Source of the DNA: Mammaliicoccus lentus
GTDB taxonomy: Bacteria; Bacillota; Bacilli; Staphylococcales; Staphylococcaceae
Reading direction: 5' to 3'
DNA length: 64,000 bases
Assembly (NCBI RefSeq): GCF_002902755.1
Contig: NZ_PPRS01000066.1
Location: 1-64,000, forward strand
The notes under the pieces are model-generated. The model did no database searches and was not told the origin of the DNA. It saw only the letters and a list, made by a program, of their open reading frames with translations. Below, in pieces: positions 8,250 to 17,563 of this stretch; positions within the stretch are counted from its first letter, which is position 1; each line of letters begins with the position of its first letter. Position numbers and translations under genes: made by a program.

Positions 8250-9488
8250 ATGATTGAAGAAACTAAGCAAGTTATAGACTCTGAAATAACGATTTTGCAA
8301 GACGGGGATGTCGCATCTCCTAATGGTTACACAGCAGGTGGAATACATGTTGGATTACGTCGAGCAAAGAAAGATTTTGGTTGGTTATATTCATCAAATC
8401 CTGCTCAATGCGCAGCAGTATATACTCAAAATGCGTTTAAAGCTGCACCTTTACAAGTTACACAAGCAAGTTTAAATGTTTCAAAACAATTATCAGCAGT
8501 GGTTATTAACTCAGCAATAGCTAATGCTTGTACAGGTGAACGTGGTTTAAGGGATGCAATACAAACAAAAAAATGGATTTCTGAAAAACTTCAACTTCCA
8601 GAACATGAAATAGCTGTCGCATCTACAGGTTTAATCGGAGAATTTTTACCTATGGATAAAATTAAATACGGCGTTGAACATATAGATATTGAAGGTGCAA
8701 CTTGTTCTAAAGATTTTAATGAATCTATTTTAACAACTGATAAAGAAACGAAGCATATCGCTGTTCAAGTAACCATAGATGGTGAAGTTATAACTGTAGG
8801 TGGATCTAGTAAAGGTTCAGGGATGATAAATCCTAATATGGCGACAATGTTAGGGTTTATGACGACAGATGCTAACGTACAAGCTGAGGATTTAGAGGAC
8901 ATATTAAAGCCTACAGTAGATGATACCTTTAACATGATTACTGTAGATGGTGACACGAGTACAAACGATATGGTGTTACTTCTAGCTAATGGAATGGTAG
9001 GTAAACAACAGTTAACTAAAGAACATCCTGAATGGCATAAATTTGTTGAAGCGGTTCGCTATGTTTGTGAGCATCTTGCAAAAAGCATTGCCCAAGATGG
9101 TGAAGGTGCTACAAAACTAATAAAAGTTGAAGTTGAAGGTGCAATTTCAAAAGAAAAAAATAATGCTATAGCCAAAACAATCGTTGGCTCTAGTTTAGTT
9201 AAAACAGCTATTCATGGTGGCGACCCTAATTTCGGAAGATTTATAACAGCAATTGGATATGCAGACAATACAATTTCACCAAATAATGTGGACGTGTGGC
9301 TTTGTGATCATTTGATTGTGAAACAAGGTATGCCAGTTCCATTTGATGCATTAGACCTTAAAGCAAATATGGAACAGGACACTATTGTTATTAAAGCTAA
9401 AGTTGGTAACGGCTTATTTAAATCTACAGCATTTGGTTGTGATTTATCATACGAATATGTGCGTATTAATGCTTTATATAGCACCTAA
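8250..9488 (+). CDS. argJ: Bifunctional ornithine acetyltransferase / N-acetylglutamate synthase
   Basis: A 412-residue Ntn-fold enzyme that transfers acetyl from N-acetylornithine to glutamate, making the arginine pathway cyclic. The self-cleavage motif NPNMATMLGF is intact, with the nucleophile Thr199 after Ala198, so precursor cleavage into alpha and beta chains is expected. I chose ATG 8250 over the in-frame TTG at 8247 because it lies six bases after GTGGAGG. It sits between argC and argB. Confidence 0.96.
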   Translation: MIEETKQVIDSEITILQDGDVASPNGYTAGGIHVGLRRAKKDFGWLYSSNPAQCAAVYTQNAFKAAPLQVTQASLNVSKQLSAVVINSAIANACTGERGLRDAIQTKKWISEKLQLPEHEIAVASTGLIGEFLPMDKIKYGVEHIDIEGATCSKDFNESILTTDKETKHIAVQVTIDGEVITVGGSSKGSGMINPNMATMLGFMTTDANVQAEDLEDILKPTVDDTFNMITVDGDTSTNDMVLLLANGMVGKQQLTKEHPEWHKFVEAVRYVCEHLAKSIAQDGEGATKLIKVEVEGAISKEKNNAIAKTIVGSSLVKTAIHGGDPNFGRFITAIGYADNTISPNNVDVWLCDHLIVKQGMPVPFDALDLKANMEQDTIVIKAKVGNGLFKSTAFGCDLSYEYVRINALYST

Positions 9489-9503
9489 TAAGGAGTTTTT
9501 AAA

Positions 9504-10265
9504 ATGAAGTATGCAGTAATTAAAATAGGCGGTAGCATATTAAGTGACCTTTGCGATACGATTATAGAAGATATACATGCTTTAAGAAAAGATAATTACA
9601 CACCTATTATTGTTCATGGTGGAGGACCATTTATTAAAAAACAGCTCAATAGATTAGGGGTTGAAAGTAAGTTTTTAGATGGTTTACGTGTTACTGATGA
9701 ACAAACTTTGCTTCAAACTGTAAATACATTGATAGGTGAAGTCAATCCAAAAATTGTACATCAAGTGAACCGTAAAGAAACATTAGCTATAGGATTAAAC
9801 GGAATAGATCTTAACTTATTTGAGATTGAACCTATAAATGAAAAGTATGGATACGTTGCAGAATGTCTCTCAGTAAACAAACCAGTTTTAGCAGATATAT
9901 GTAAGTTAGCTATACCTGTAATAGCACCGATTGGTATTAATCATGAAAATGGTCAAAAATATAATATTAATGCAGATAGTTTAGCATATAAAATAGCGAG
10001 CGAAATGAATGCAGATTTATTTTTAGTAAGTGATATTCCTGGTGTATTAATAGAGGATGAAGTTAAATCTGAATTAAGCATACAAGAAATTAATACTTAT
10101 ATTGAAACTACTGAAATATATGGAGGCATGATACCAAAGGTGAGTGGTGCTGTATCGGCTATTAAAGATGGATGTAGTAGTGTTAAAATTATTCCAGGCA
10201 CAGTTAAACACGCTTTAATAAATAGTTCTAATTCAAATTCAATTGGTACTACAATTATTTCTTAA
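9504..10265 (+). CDS. argB: Acetylglutamate kinase
   Basis: A 253-residue amino-acid kinase that phosphorylates N-acetylglutamate. N-terminal KIGGSIL and the glycine-rich IVHGGGPFI near residue 37 are the expected nucleotide and substrate loops. GGMIPKVSGAV near 210 is the conserved C-terminal lysine region. The ATG follows AAGGAGTTTTTAAA. It is the last gene of the unit, before the hairpin at 10302. No argD is present in this locus, so acetylornithine aminotransferase must be encoded elsewhere. Confidence 0.96.
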   Translation: MKYAVIKIGGSILSDLCDTIIEDIHALRKDNYTPIIVHGGGPFIKKQLNRLGVESKFLDGLRVTDEQTLLQTVNTLIGEVNPKIVHQVNRKETLAIGLNGIDLNLFEIEPINEKYGYVAECLSVNKPVLADICKLAIPVIAPIGINHENGQKYNINADSLAYKIASEMNADLFLVSDIPGVLIEDEVKSELSIQEINTYIETTEIYGGMIPKVSGAVSAIKDGCSSVKIIPGTVKHALINSSNSNSIGTTIIS

Positions 10266-10301
10266 GTTATTTACTACAAAAAAATTAAAAATAAATGCTA
10301 A

Positions 10302-10345
10302 AATAAGTCCAAGACATAAATATTTGTCTCGGACTTATTTTTAAT
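10302..10345 (+). terminator. Terminator after argB
   Basis: AATAAGTCCAAGACA and TGTCTCGGACTTATT form a long stem with a T-rich tail. It resembles the AGTCTGGGACA hairpin module of the dispersed repeats. Confidence 0.85.
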
Positions 10346-10427
10346 TTTGTTTCATAAAAGATATGCAATTTTTAAGAATTAAATATGTTAAAATATATAG
10401 GCATGTTTGATAGTGAGGTGAGTAAAT

Positions 10428-11555
10428 TTGAATTTAGATCAATTAAAACAAGAAGTGATAGATTATGCGCATTCAATGGGAATAGATAGCATTGGGTTTA
10501 CAACTGCAGATCCTTTTGATGAGTTAAAAAAGAAACTAGCAGATTACCATAACAAAGGTTATGCTTCTGGGTTTGAAGAAAGTGATATAGCTTTAAGAAC
10601 AGAACCAAAATTATCACTGCCTTCAGCACGTTCGATTATCGCTATCGCAGTAGGTTATCCTAACAAATTAAAAGGCGCTCCAAAAAGTGTGCGTGGTGAT
10701 AGAAGAGGTATGTTTGCGAGAGCTTCTTGGGGACAAGACTATCATACAATTATGAGAAATCGATTAGATAAACTTGGAGAATTTTTAAAAGAAAAAGTAC
10801 CAGATGTTGAAATCCAATCAATGGTAGATACAGGTGTATTATCTGACAGAGCTGTTGCTGAAAGAGCGGGACTTGGTTTTGCAGGTAAAAATGGTTTCAT
10901 AATTAATGAGGATTTAGGGACTTGGACTTATTTAGGAGAAATGCTTGTGAGCATTCCGTTTAAGCCCGATGATCCAGTGATAGATAGTTGCGGAGATTGT
11001 AATATATGTGTAGACAGATGTCCTACAGGTGCACTAGTAGGTAATGGTCAATTAAACAGTCAAAAATGTATAAGCTTCTTAACACAGACTAAAGGATACT
11101 TAAAGGACGAGTATCGATATAAGATAGGAAATCGTCTTTATGGCTGTGATACATGCCAACAAGTGTGCCCAAGAAATAGAGGTATAAACACTCAACATGA
11201 TGATATCGTGCTAGAACCTGAAATTTTGAAGCCGAGATTAGTACCGTTATTAAAGATGTCTAATAAAGAATTTAAAAATACTTATGGACATATAGCTGGT
11301 GCATGGAGAGGTAAGAAGCCTATTCAAAGAAATGCGATTGTTGCATTGGTACATTTTAACGAAGAAAGTGCTATACCTGAATTGAAAGATGTTGCTTTAA
11401 CAGACCCTAGACCAATGATTAGAGCTACTGCTTATTGGGCGATTGGCCAAATTCAAGGGGAAGAGGCAAGAACCTTTATTATGTCGCATTATGAACATGA
11501 AATTGAAGAAGTACAAGAAGAAATGATTAAAGGATTAGAAATGAGGAGACAATAA
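10428..11555 (+). CDS. queG: Epoxyqueuosine reductase
   Basis: A 375-residue cobalamin and double [4Fe-4S] enzyme that performs the last step of queuosine synthesis on tRNA. Cluster cysteines are at 188, 191, 194, 198 and at 214, 240, 243, 247. The catalytic aspartate is Asp134 in MVDTGVLSDRAVAERAG. The C-terminal 70 residues are HEAT-like repeats. The start is TTG after GTGAGGTGAG. trmL begins 3 bp after the stop, so two wobble-position tRNA modification genes are co-transcribed. Confidence 0.94.
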   Translation: MNLDQLKQEVIDYAHSMGIDSIGFTTADPFDELKKKLADYHNKGYASGFEESDIALRTEPKLSLPSARSIIAIAVGYPNKLKGAPKSVRGDRRGMFARASWGQDYHTIMRNRLDKLGEFLKEKVPDVEIQSMVDTGVLSDRAVAERAGLGFAGKNGFIINEDLGTWTYLGEMLVSIPFKPDDPVIDSCGDCNICVDRCPTGALVGNGQLNSQKCISFLTQTKGYLKDEYRYKIGNRLYGCDTCQQVCPRNRGINTQHDDIVLEPEILKPRLVPLLKMSNKEFKNTYGHIAGAWRGKKPIQRNAIVALVHFNEESAIPELKDVALTDPRPMIRATAYWAIGQIQGEEARTFIMSHYEHEIEEVQEEMIKGLEMRRQ

Positions 11556-11558
11556 ATT

Positions 11559-12032
11559 ATGACGAACCACGTAGTTTTATATCAACCAGAAATACCAGCT
11601 AATACAGGAAACATTGCACGTAGTTGTGCTGCTACAGACACACATTTACATTTAATTAAACCATTAGGATTTAGCACTGACGATAAGATGTTGAGAAGAG
11701 CAGGATTAGATTATTGGAAATTCGTTAACATCACTTATTACGATAGCATTGAAGAGTTTTTTGAAAAAACAGAAGGTGGTCACTATTATTTATTAACTAA
11801 ATTCGGTACACAGCCGCATACTGATTTTGATTACAGCAATACTGATGAAGATCATTACTTTGTGTTTGGTAGAGAAACAAGTGGTTTACCTGATTGGGTT
11901 AAAGAAAAATATAAAGAAACAGCTTTAAGAATACCTATGAATGATAATGTAAGAGCTTTAAATCTATCTAATACAGCAGCTATATTAATTTATGAAGCAT
12001 TAAGACAACAAGATTATCCAAATTTAAAATAA
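11559..12032 (+). CDS. trmL: tRNA (cytidine/uridine-34-2'-O-)-methyltransferase
   Basis: A 157-residue SPOUT methyltransferase that methylates the wobble base of leucine tRNAs. The N-terminal QPEIPANTGNIARSC, the central FGRETSGLP and the C-terminal RALNLSNTAAILIYEA motifs that build the trefoil knot and SAM pocket are all present. Length matches the family. It is the second gene of the queG-trmL pair. Confidence 0.94.
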   Translation: MTNHVVLYQPEIPANTGNIARSCAATDTHLHLIKPLGFSTDDKMLRRAGLDYWKFVNITYYDSIEEFFEKTEGGHYYLLTKFGTQPHTDFDYSNTDEDHYFVFGRETSGLPDWVKEKYKETALRIPMNDNVRALNLSNTAAILIYEALRQQDYPNLK

Positions 12033-12035
12033 AAA

Positions 12036-12061
12036 AACTGAGGCCGTAGGGGTCTCAGTTA
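12036..12061 (+). terminator. Terminator between trmL and the convergent small gene
   Basis: AACTGAGGCC-GTAGG-GGTCTCAGTT hairpin. Its right arm ends in the stop codon of the minus-strand small gene, so it may serve both strands, although the T tract is weak. Confidence 0.6.
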
Positions 12062-12199
12062 TTGATTATTTTGTTTTAAAGATTCAAGCTCTTTGTTTAA
12101 ATCTTCTTCTTTAAGTCCATAGTCTTTAGAATCACGACCAGCTGTTAACATTGAAGTAAGAAACGCTACACCAACCATGCAGATTAGTAATGTATTCAT
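12059..12199 (-). CDS. Small single-span membrane protein (46 aa)
   Basis: Minus-strand reading frame of 46 codons. Residues 2-18 (LLICMVGVAFLTSML region) form one hydrophobic span. A charged amphipathic tail follows (GRDSKDYGLKEEDLNKELES). A GGGGGGCTAATTA ribosome-binding site precedes the ATG and the stop abuts the trmL hairpin. The clear start signal, the span-plus-tail layout and the absence of other content in this strand argue that it is real. Function unknown. It is too short for routine gene callers. Confidence 0.7.
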   Translation of the reverse strand: MNTLLICMVGVAFLTSMLTAGRDSKDYGLKEEDLNKELESLKQNNQ

Positions 12200-12286
12200 T
12201 TAATTAGCCCCCCAGTAATGTTATGTTATCTTTATTATATACGAATTAGGTGAATATTTAAATATAATTTTTAAGGAGACTTTAAA

Positions 12287-13441
12287 ATGGGACATTATAT
12301 TTTAGATAATGCAGTAATTTATACTGAACAAGGAAAAATAGAAAATGGTTATATTGAAATACAGGATGGATATATACAAGATATACAAGAAGGTTCATAT
12401 AGCGGCAATTTAGAAGTTGTTGATGTAAATGGTCAACATATTATTCCAGGCTTTATTGACATACATATACACGGGGGATATGGTCAGGATGCAATGGATG
12501 CAACACCGGAAACATTGAATATACTATCTGAAAATCTTTTATCAGAAGGAACAACAAGTTTCTTAGCGACTACAATGACACAATCATCAGAAGCAATTAA
12601 TAAAGCGTTAAAAAATGTAGCAGAGTATAAGCCTTTAGATGATAAACGCGCAGAAATATTAGGAGTACATTTAGAAGGTCCATTTATTTCTGAGCATAAA
12701 GTTGGTGCGCAAAATCCTAAATATGTAGCAAGACCTTCAGTTGCAAAGTTTGAAGCATTTCAATCAGTAGCTAAAGATAAAATAAAAATTATAACAATAG
12801 CTCCGGAAGTAGAAGGTGCTAAAGAAACAATACAGGCACTTAATGATAAAGTGATTTTTTCTGCTGGTCATACGATTACGGATTATGATGGTATAGAAGA
12901 AGCAGTTGATAATGGCTTACAGCATATTACTCATTTATATAATGCTCAAACTACATTTACTCACAGAGAGCCGGGCGTTTTTGGAGCTGCATTGACAGAT
13001 GAAAGGTTAACGACAGAAGTTATTGTAGACGGTGTACATTCACATCCAGCGTCCGTTAAATTAGCTTATTTATCGAAAGGCAACAAAAATTTCTGCGTGA
13101 TTACTGATGCAATGAGAGCAAAAGGTATGAAAGATGGAGAATATGATTTAGGTGGACAAAATGTTCACGTGAAAGATCATGAGGCGCGATTAGAAAATGG
13201 TTCATTAGCTGGAAGTATTTTACTCATGAATAAAGGATTGAAAAATTTGATGAACTACGCAAATATCCCGTTAGAAGAAGCTTGGAGAACAACTAGTTTA
13301 AATCAAGCTATACGATTAAACGTAGAAGATAGGCTAGGTTCAATCAAAAAAGGTAAACAAGCAGACCTTGTTATAGTTGATTCAGAAATAAATGTTTTAA
13401 CAACGATTAAAAAAGGGTATATTATAGATAATGAACAATGA
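12287..13441 (+). CDS. nagA: N-acetylglucosamine-6-phosphate deacetylase
   Basis: A 384-residue amidohydrolase that removes acetate from GlcNAc-6-phosphate during amino-sugar and cell-wall recycling. Metal and active-site motifs are present: IDIHIHGGYGQD near residue 57, HLEGPFI near 126, SAGHT near 192, ITHLYNAQ near 211 and the catalytic aspartate in VITDAMRAKG. The ATG follows AAGGAGACTTTAAA. A NagB-like gene follows after 44 bp. Confidence 0.95.
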   Translation: MGHYILDNAVIYTEQGKIENGYIEIQDGYIQDIQEGSYSGNLEVVDVNGQHIIPGFIDIHIHGGYGQDAMDATPETLNILSENLLSEGTTSFLATTMTQSSEAINKALKNVAEYKPLDDKRAEILGVHLEGPFISEHKVGAQNPKYVARPSVAKFEAFQSVAKDKIKIITIAPEVEGAKETIQALNDKVIFSAGHTITDYDGIEEAVDNGLQHITHLYNAQTTFTHREPGVFGAALTDERLTTEVIVDGVHSHPASVKLAYLSKGNKNFCVITDAMRAKGMKDGEYDLGGQNVHVKDHEARLENGSLAGSILLMNKGLKNLMNYANIPLEEAWRTTSLNQAIRLNVEDRLGSIKKGKQADLVIVDSEINVLTTIKKGYIIDNEQ

Positions 13442-13485
13442 TTATTGACATGATAATAGATAAGTTGAAATGAGGAGTGGAGAAA

Positions 13486-14085
13486 ATGGCTTTAAATTTT
13501 AAAGTATTCGAAACAAAAAGTATAGCTGCACGTTATGCCGCTGATATTGTACGTAAACAATTTAATGGTGACAGTACATCAGTAGTAGGCGTACATCTAA
13601 ATGACGAAAACACAACATTTTTTGATGAGTTATTCGATAATGTAAAAAAGAGTCCAGTTAATTTTAGTCAAATTCATGTTTTAGATTTTGACGATAAAGA
13701 AGACTATTACACTGAATTAGGTGTTCCTAGTAAGCAAGTCATAAAAACTGATGTTGGTGGCGATGTTGAATCAGTGATTAAAGATAAAGTAAATACTGAT
13801 AAGAAGAAAAATAAATTAATGTTAAATGTTTTAACATTAACTGACGATAGTAGAATCGGTTTAGATTATGATTCTTCGATACATCCTGCTCGCGAAGTCG
13901 TATTACTTGTTACGGGTAAAGAAAAAGCTAAAGCAGTAAAACAATTATATGAAGAACCTGCTAATGGTTCTGTTGATTCAGCAAAATTAAAACAACATAG
14001 AATGGTTACTGTTGTACTAGATAATGAAGCGGCGCAAGGTCTACCTGAAGATGTAAGATCTTACTTCTCAATTCAATTTTCGTAA
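13486..14085 (+). CDS. NagB-like (glucosamine-6-phosphate isomerase fold) protein, degenerate
   Basis: A 199-residue protein. The C-terminal half (REVVLLVTGKEKAKAV and KQHRMVTVVLDNEAAQG) clearly resembles the end of NagB/6-phosphogluconolactonase-fold proteins. The segment where deaminases carry GxDGHIAFNEP reads DDSRIGLDYDSSIHP instead, so the usual catalytic Asp and His are not recognisable. It is shorter than NagB (about 240-250). ATG 13486 is chosen for its spacing from GAGGAG; an in-frame GTG at 13477 overlaps that site. Position after nagA suggests an amino-sugar link, perhaps as a sensor or non-catalytic protein. Confidence 0.75.
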   Translation: MALNFKVFETKSIAARYAADIVRKQFNGDSTSVVGVHLNDENTTFFDELFDNVKKSPVNFSQIHVLDFDDKEDYYTELGVPSKQVIKTDVGGDVESVIKDKVNTDKKKNKLMLNVLTLTDDSRIGLDYDSSIHPAREVVLLVTGKEKAKAVKQLYEEPANGSVDSAKLKQHRMVTVVLDNEAAQGLPEDVRSYFSIQFS

Positions 14086-14098
14086 GAAGGTGAACAAT

Positions 14099-14236
14099 TT
14101 GGATAAACACATTGATCATAATGAAAATGAAGAAGAAAATGAAATGGTTCAAGATTTAGAAGACGTCAAAGAACTAGGTAAAGAGATGGAACAAATCTCT
14201 GAACAAAATGACGAAGAAAAAGAAGAAGAAAAATAA
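14099..14236 (+). CDS. Small acidic protein (45 aa)
   Basis: TTG-start frame of 45 codons after GAAGGTGAACAA, only 13 bp after the NagB-like stop, so probably co-transcribed. About half of its residues are Glu or Asp (NENEEENEM, EKEEEK tail) with no hydrophobic span, suggesting an unstructured or coiled small protein. A hairpin follows. Function unknown; start and position support it, composition alone does not prove it. Confidence 0.6.
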   Translation: MDKHIDHNENEEENEMVQDLEDVKELGKEMEQISEQNDEEKEEEK

Positions 14237-14267
14237 TTTAGTGTTGATATATCTTCAAACATTTCAA

Positions 14268-14314
14268 AAAAGGATTTATGCATGAGAACTTAGTGCGTAA
14301 ATTCTTTTTTTATT
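14268..14314 (+). terminator. Terminator after the nagA/NagB-like unit
   Basis: AGGATTTATGCA and TGCGTAAATTCT arms with a run of T at 14305-14312. Confidence 0.75.
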
Positions 14315-14495
14315 TTAAAAATATCAAATATCAAAATCTTTATTTGTAAAAAATTGAATTATGCACTTTTACGATTGTATATTGTTTACAAATTTGAATT
14401 ATCAGACTACTAACAGTTTTATTCATTATATTTATAGGCTATAATAAAGGTGAAGTTAAATTGATTTAAACATGTAATAAAGGGGAGTAATGTAA

Positions 14496-15884
14496 ATGGA
14501 TTACAGAATTGAACATGATACTTTTGGTGAAATAAAAGTACCGAGTGACAAGTTTTGGAAAGCACAAACACAAAGAAGTAAACAAAATTTCCCAGTTGGT
14601 AAGGAACAAATGCCAATTGAAGTAATATACGGATTCGCTCATTTGAAAAGAGCGGCAGCTATTGCTAATCATGAACTAGGTAAGCTATCAGATGATAAGA
14701 AAGATGCTATCGTATATGCTACTGATGAAATTTTAAAAGGTAACTTAGATGAACATTTTCCATTAGTTGTATGGCAAACAGGTAGTGGTACACAAAGTAA
14801 TATGAACGTTAACGAAGTTGTTAGTTACGTTGCAAACAACTATTTAGAAGAAAAAGGTTCAGAGGAAAATGTACATCCAAATGACCACGTCAACATGTCT
14901 CAAAGTTCGAATGATACATATCCAACTGCGATGCATGTGGCATTATATCATGAAATAGAATCAAAATTATTACCTGCATTAAGTAAGTTAAGAGATACAT
15001 TTAAAGAGAAAGAAACTTCTTTCGAAGACATTATTAAAATAGGTAGAACGCATCTTCAAGATGCAACACCATTAACTTTAGGACAAGAAGTAAGCGGTTG
15101 GAGATACATGTTGGATAAATGTGAATCTTTATTAAATGAATCTAAAGGTCAGCTACTTAACTTAGCAATAGGCGGTACAGCAGTAGGTACTGGTATAAAT
15201 GCTCATCCTGAATTTGGAGATAAAGTTGCGAAACAAATTGCTGAACAATTAGGTTATCCATTTGTTTCTTCTGAAAATAAATTCCATGCTTTAACAGCTC
15301 ATGATGAAGTTGTTTATGTACATGGTGCACTTAAAGCATTAGCTAGTGATTTAATGAAGATAGCGAATGATGTAAGATGGTTATCTTCAGGTCCTAGAGC
15401 AGGTCTAGCGGAAATTTCAATCCCTGAAAACGAACCTGGATCTTCAATTATGCCGGGTAAAGTAAACCCAACGCAATGTGAAATGCTAACAATGGTATCA
15501 GTTCAGGTAATGGGTAACGATACTACGGTTGGAATAGCAGCATCACAAGGTAATTTTGAATTAAACGTATTCAAACCTGTAATATTATACAATACATTAC
15601 AATCAATTTATTTATTAGCAGATGGTATGGAAACATTCAATGATAACTGTGCAATAGGTATTGAGCCTATTGATGAAAATATTGATAAATATTTAAATCA
15701 ATCATTAATGTTAGTTACTGCTTTAAATCCACATATTGGATATGAAAATGCAGCTTCAATAGCTAAAAATGCTCATAAAAATGGTTTAACATTGAAAGAA
15801 TCTGCAGTACAGTCTGGTCTATTAACAGAAGAACAATTTGACGAATGGATCAAACCAGAAGACATGATAAGCTCTAAAGAATAA
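14496..15884 (+). CDS. fumC: Fumarate hydratase class II
   Basis: A 462-residue homotetrameric TCA-cycle enzyme that hydrates fumarate to L-malate. It has the superfamily signature [16 protein letters not shown] near residue 310, [10 protein letters not shown] near 95, [13 protein letters not shown] near 130 and [16 protein letters not shown] near 182. It is full length for the family, has a good AAGGGGAG ribosome-binding site, and is monocistronic with a terminator at 15913. Confidence 0.97.
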   Translation: MDYRIEHDTFGEIKVPSDKFWKAQTQRSKQNFPVGKEQMPIEVIYGFAHLKRAAAIANHELGKLSDDKKDAIVYATDEILKGNLDEHFPLVVWQTGSGTQSNMNVNEVVSYVANNYLEEKGSEENVHPNDHVNMSQSSNDTYPTAMHVALYHEIESKLLPALSKLRDTFKEKETSFEDIIKIGRTHLQDATPLTLGQEVSGWRYMLDKCESLLNESKGQLLNLAIGGTAVGTGINAHPEFGDKVAKQIAEQLGYPFVSSENKFHALTAHDEVVYVHGALKALASDLMKIANDVRWLSSGPRAGLAEISIPENEPGSSIMPGKVNPTQCEMLTMVSVQVMGNDTTVGIAASQGNFELNVFKPVILYNTLQSIYLLADGMETFNDNCAIGIEPIDENIDKYLNQSLMLVTALNPHIGYENAASIAKNAHKNGLTLKESAVQSGLLTEEQFDEWIKPEDMISSKE

Positions 15885-15912
15885 TAGCAGCTATTAGAAA
15901 TATAAAGAAGTC

Positions 15913-15939
15913 AAAAAGGTGCTATAGGCACCTTTTTGC
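15913..15939 (+). terminator. Terminator after fumC
   Basis: AAAAAGGTGC-TATA-GGCACCTTTTT, a perfect stem with an A/T-flanked tail. Confidence 0.9.
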
Positions 15940-15967
15940 ATATCAAAAGATACACTCGGAGGTATAT

Positions 15968-17494
15968 ATGAAGAGAATAGGTTTAATTGACATCGGTTCA
16001 AATACTATTAGACTCGTTATTTTTGAATGTTCAGATGAAACAGGATTAAATGAATTACAAAACATTAAAACCCCAGCTAGATTAAGTCAATATTTAACAG
16101 AAGATAAAGTTATGACTGAAGAAGGTATCGAAATATTAAGTGAAACATTATATAGTTTCAAAAAAGTTGCTATGAAGTTCAATGTAGATGAATTAGTTCC
16201 TGCAGCCACTGCAGCTGTTAGACAATCGAATAATTTAAATGAGATTAAAGAAAAAGTAAAAACTAAAACAGGTTTAGATATAGAAGTCATTCCTGATGAA
16301 GATGAAGCATTTTATGGTTTCTTTGCAGCTACTCATACGCTTAATATTCAAAATGGAATCACCGTAGATATCGGTGGTGGTTCAACAGAAATTACACATT
16401 TTGAAAATAAAAAACTAATGAATGCAGTAAGTTTCCCATTTGGAGTTGTAACGCTACAAAAAATGTTCTTTGAAGGAAAAAATCATAACGATAAGAACGC
16501 TATAAAAAAATGTGAAAAATATGTTAAAGATCAATTTGAATCAGAAAAATGGATTAAAAATAAAGAATTACCAATTATAGGTATCGGTGGTTCTGCACGA
16601 AATAATGCGAGAATTCATCAATCTTTACATAATTATCCGATAGCAGGTGTTCATGGTTATGACATGAATAAAAAAGGTTTAGAAGAAGTGTTTGATGTAT
16701 TGAAAAAATCAGACAAAAACGATTTGAAAGATTTAGATGGATTAAGTAGAGATAGAGTAGATATTATTATGCCAAGTTCAATTGTATTTAATACATTATT
16801 CGAGGTTGTAGATGCAACAGAATTTAGTTTCTCTAGAAAAGGTTTAAGAGAAGGACTTGTTATGACCATATTAAAAGAAGATTTTTCCAAAGCTTTTAAT
16901 AAAGATAATGTGGCCACTGATGCACTTAAATATTTAGCAAATGAGTACAATATTAATCCTTCTAATGGACGACAACGGGTAAAACTTGCAGAAACTCTAC
17001 TAAATAAAGTAATGGAAATAAATGATATTACTATTTCTGAAAGTGATAAATCATTATTTAAAGATGCTGCTTATTTATACTATTTAGGTTCATTTATTGA
17101 TGCAGATTCCAGTTCTCAACACACATATTATATAATCGCAAATAGTAGTATCAATGGATTGTCACATAAAGAGAGAGTGAAATTAGCTTTATTAGCAAGT
17201 TTTAAAAATAAAACTTTATTAAAATTTTATGCAAAAGAAACTAATTGGTTCAAAACTAATGAGATAGATCAAATACAGAAGCTAGGCGGTTTAATTAAAT
17301 TTGCTCATGCACTTAATGTATCAAATACAGACTGTGTTGATTCATTAACATTGACAGAATCTAAAGATGAATATGTACTAGAAGTACAATATGTAACAGA
17401 TCCAATAGCGGAGCAATATCAATCTGAAAGACAGAAGAAACATATAGAAAAATTATTACCAAAAAAACTTAATATAAAATTTACTCAAGATTAA
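15968..17494 (+). CDS. ppx: Exopolyphosphatase (Ppx/GppA family)
   Basis: A 508-residue ASKHA-fold phosphatase expected to hydrolyse terminal phosphates of polyphosphate or pppGpp. The N-terminal phosphate loop IDIGSNTIRLV (7-17), the glycine-rich VDIGGGSTEI near 137 and GIGGSARN near 203 are all present. The C-terminal third resembles the HD-like extension of long Ppx proteins. It is followed 60-70 bp later by ppk1, the matching polyphosphate kinase, so the pair probably controls polyphosphate turnover. Confidence 0.92.
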   Translation: MKRIGLIDIGSNTIRLVIFECSDETGLNELQNIKTPARLSQYLTEDKVMTEEGIEILSETLYSFKKVAMKFNVDELVPAATAAVRQSNNLNEIKEKVKTKTGLDIEVIPDEDEAFYGFFAATHTLNIQNGITVDIGGGSTEITHFENKKLMNAVSFPFGVVTLQKMFFEGKNHNDKNAIKKCEKYVKDQFESEKWIKNKELPIIGIGGSARNNARIHQSLHNYPIAGVHGYDMNKKGLEEVFDVLKKSDKNDLKDLDGLSRDRVDIIMPSSIVFNTLFEVVDATEFSFSRKGLREGLVMTILKEDFSKAFNKDNVATDALKYLANEYNINPSNGRQRVKLAETLLNKVMEINDITISESDKSLFKDAAYLYYLGSFIDADSSSQHTYYIIANSSINGLSHKERVKLALLASFKNKTLLKFYAKETNWFKTNEIDQIQKLGGLIKFAHALNVSNTDCVDSLTLTESKDEYVLEVQYVTDPIAEQYQSERQKKHIEKLLPKKLNIKFTQD

Positions 17495-17563
17495 TGTTTA
17501 TACGTTTTAATAGAACAGTACTAACTTTTTAAACGATGCAAATTTGTAAAGGGTGTGGTAATT

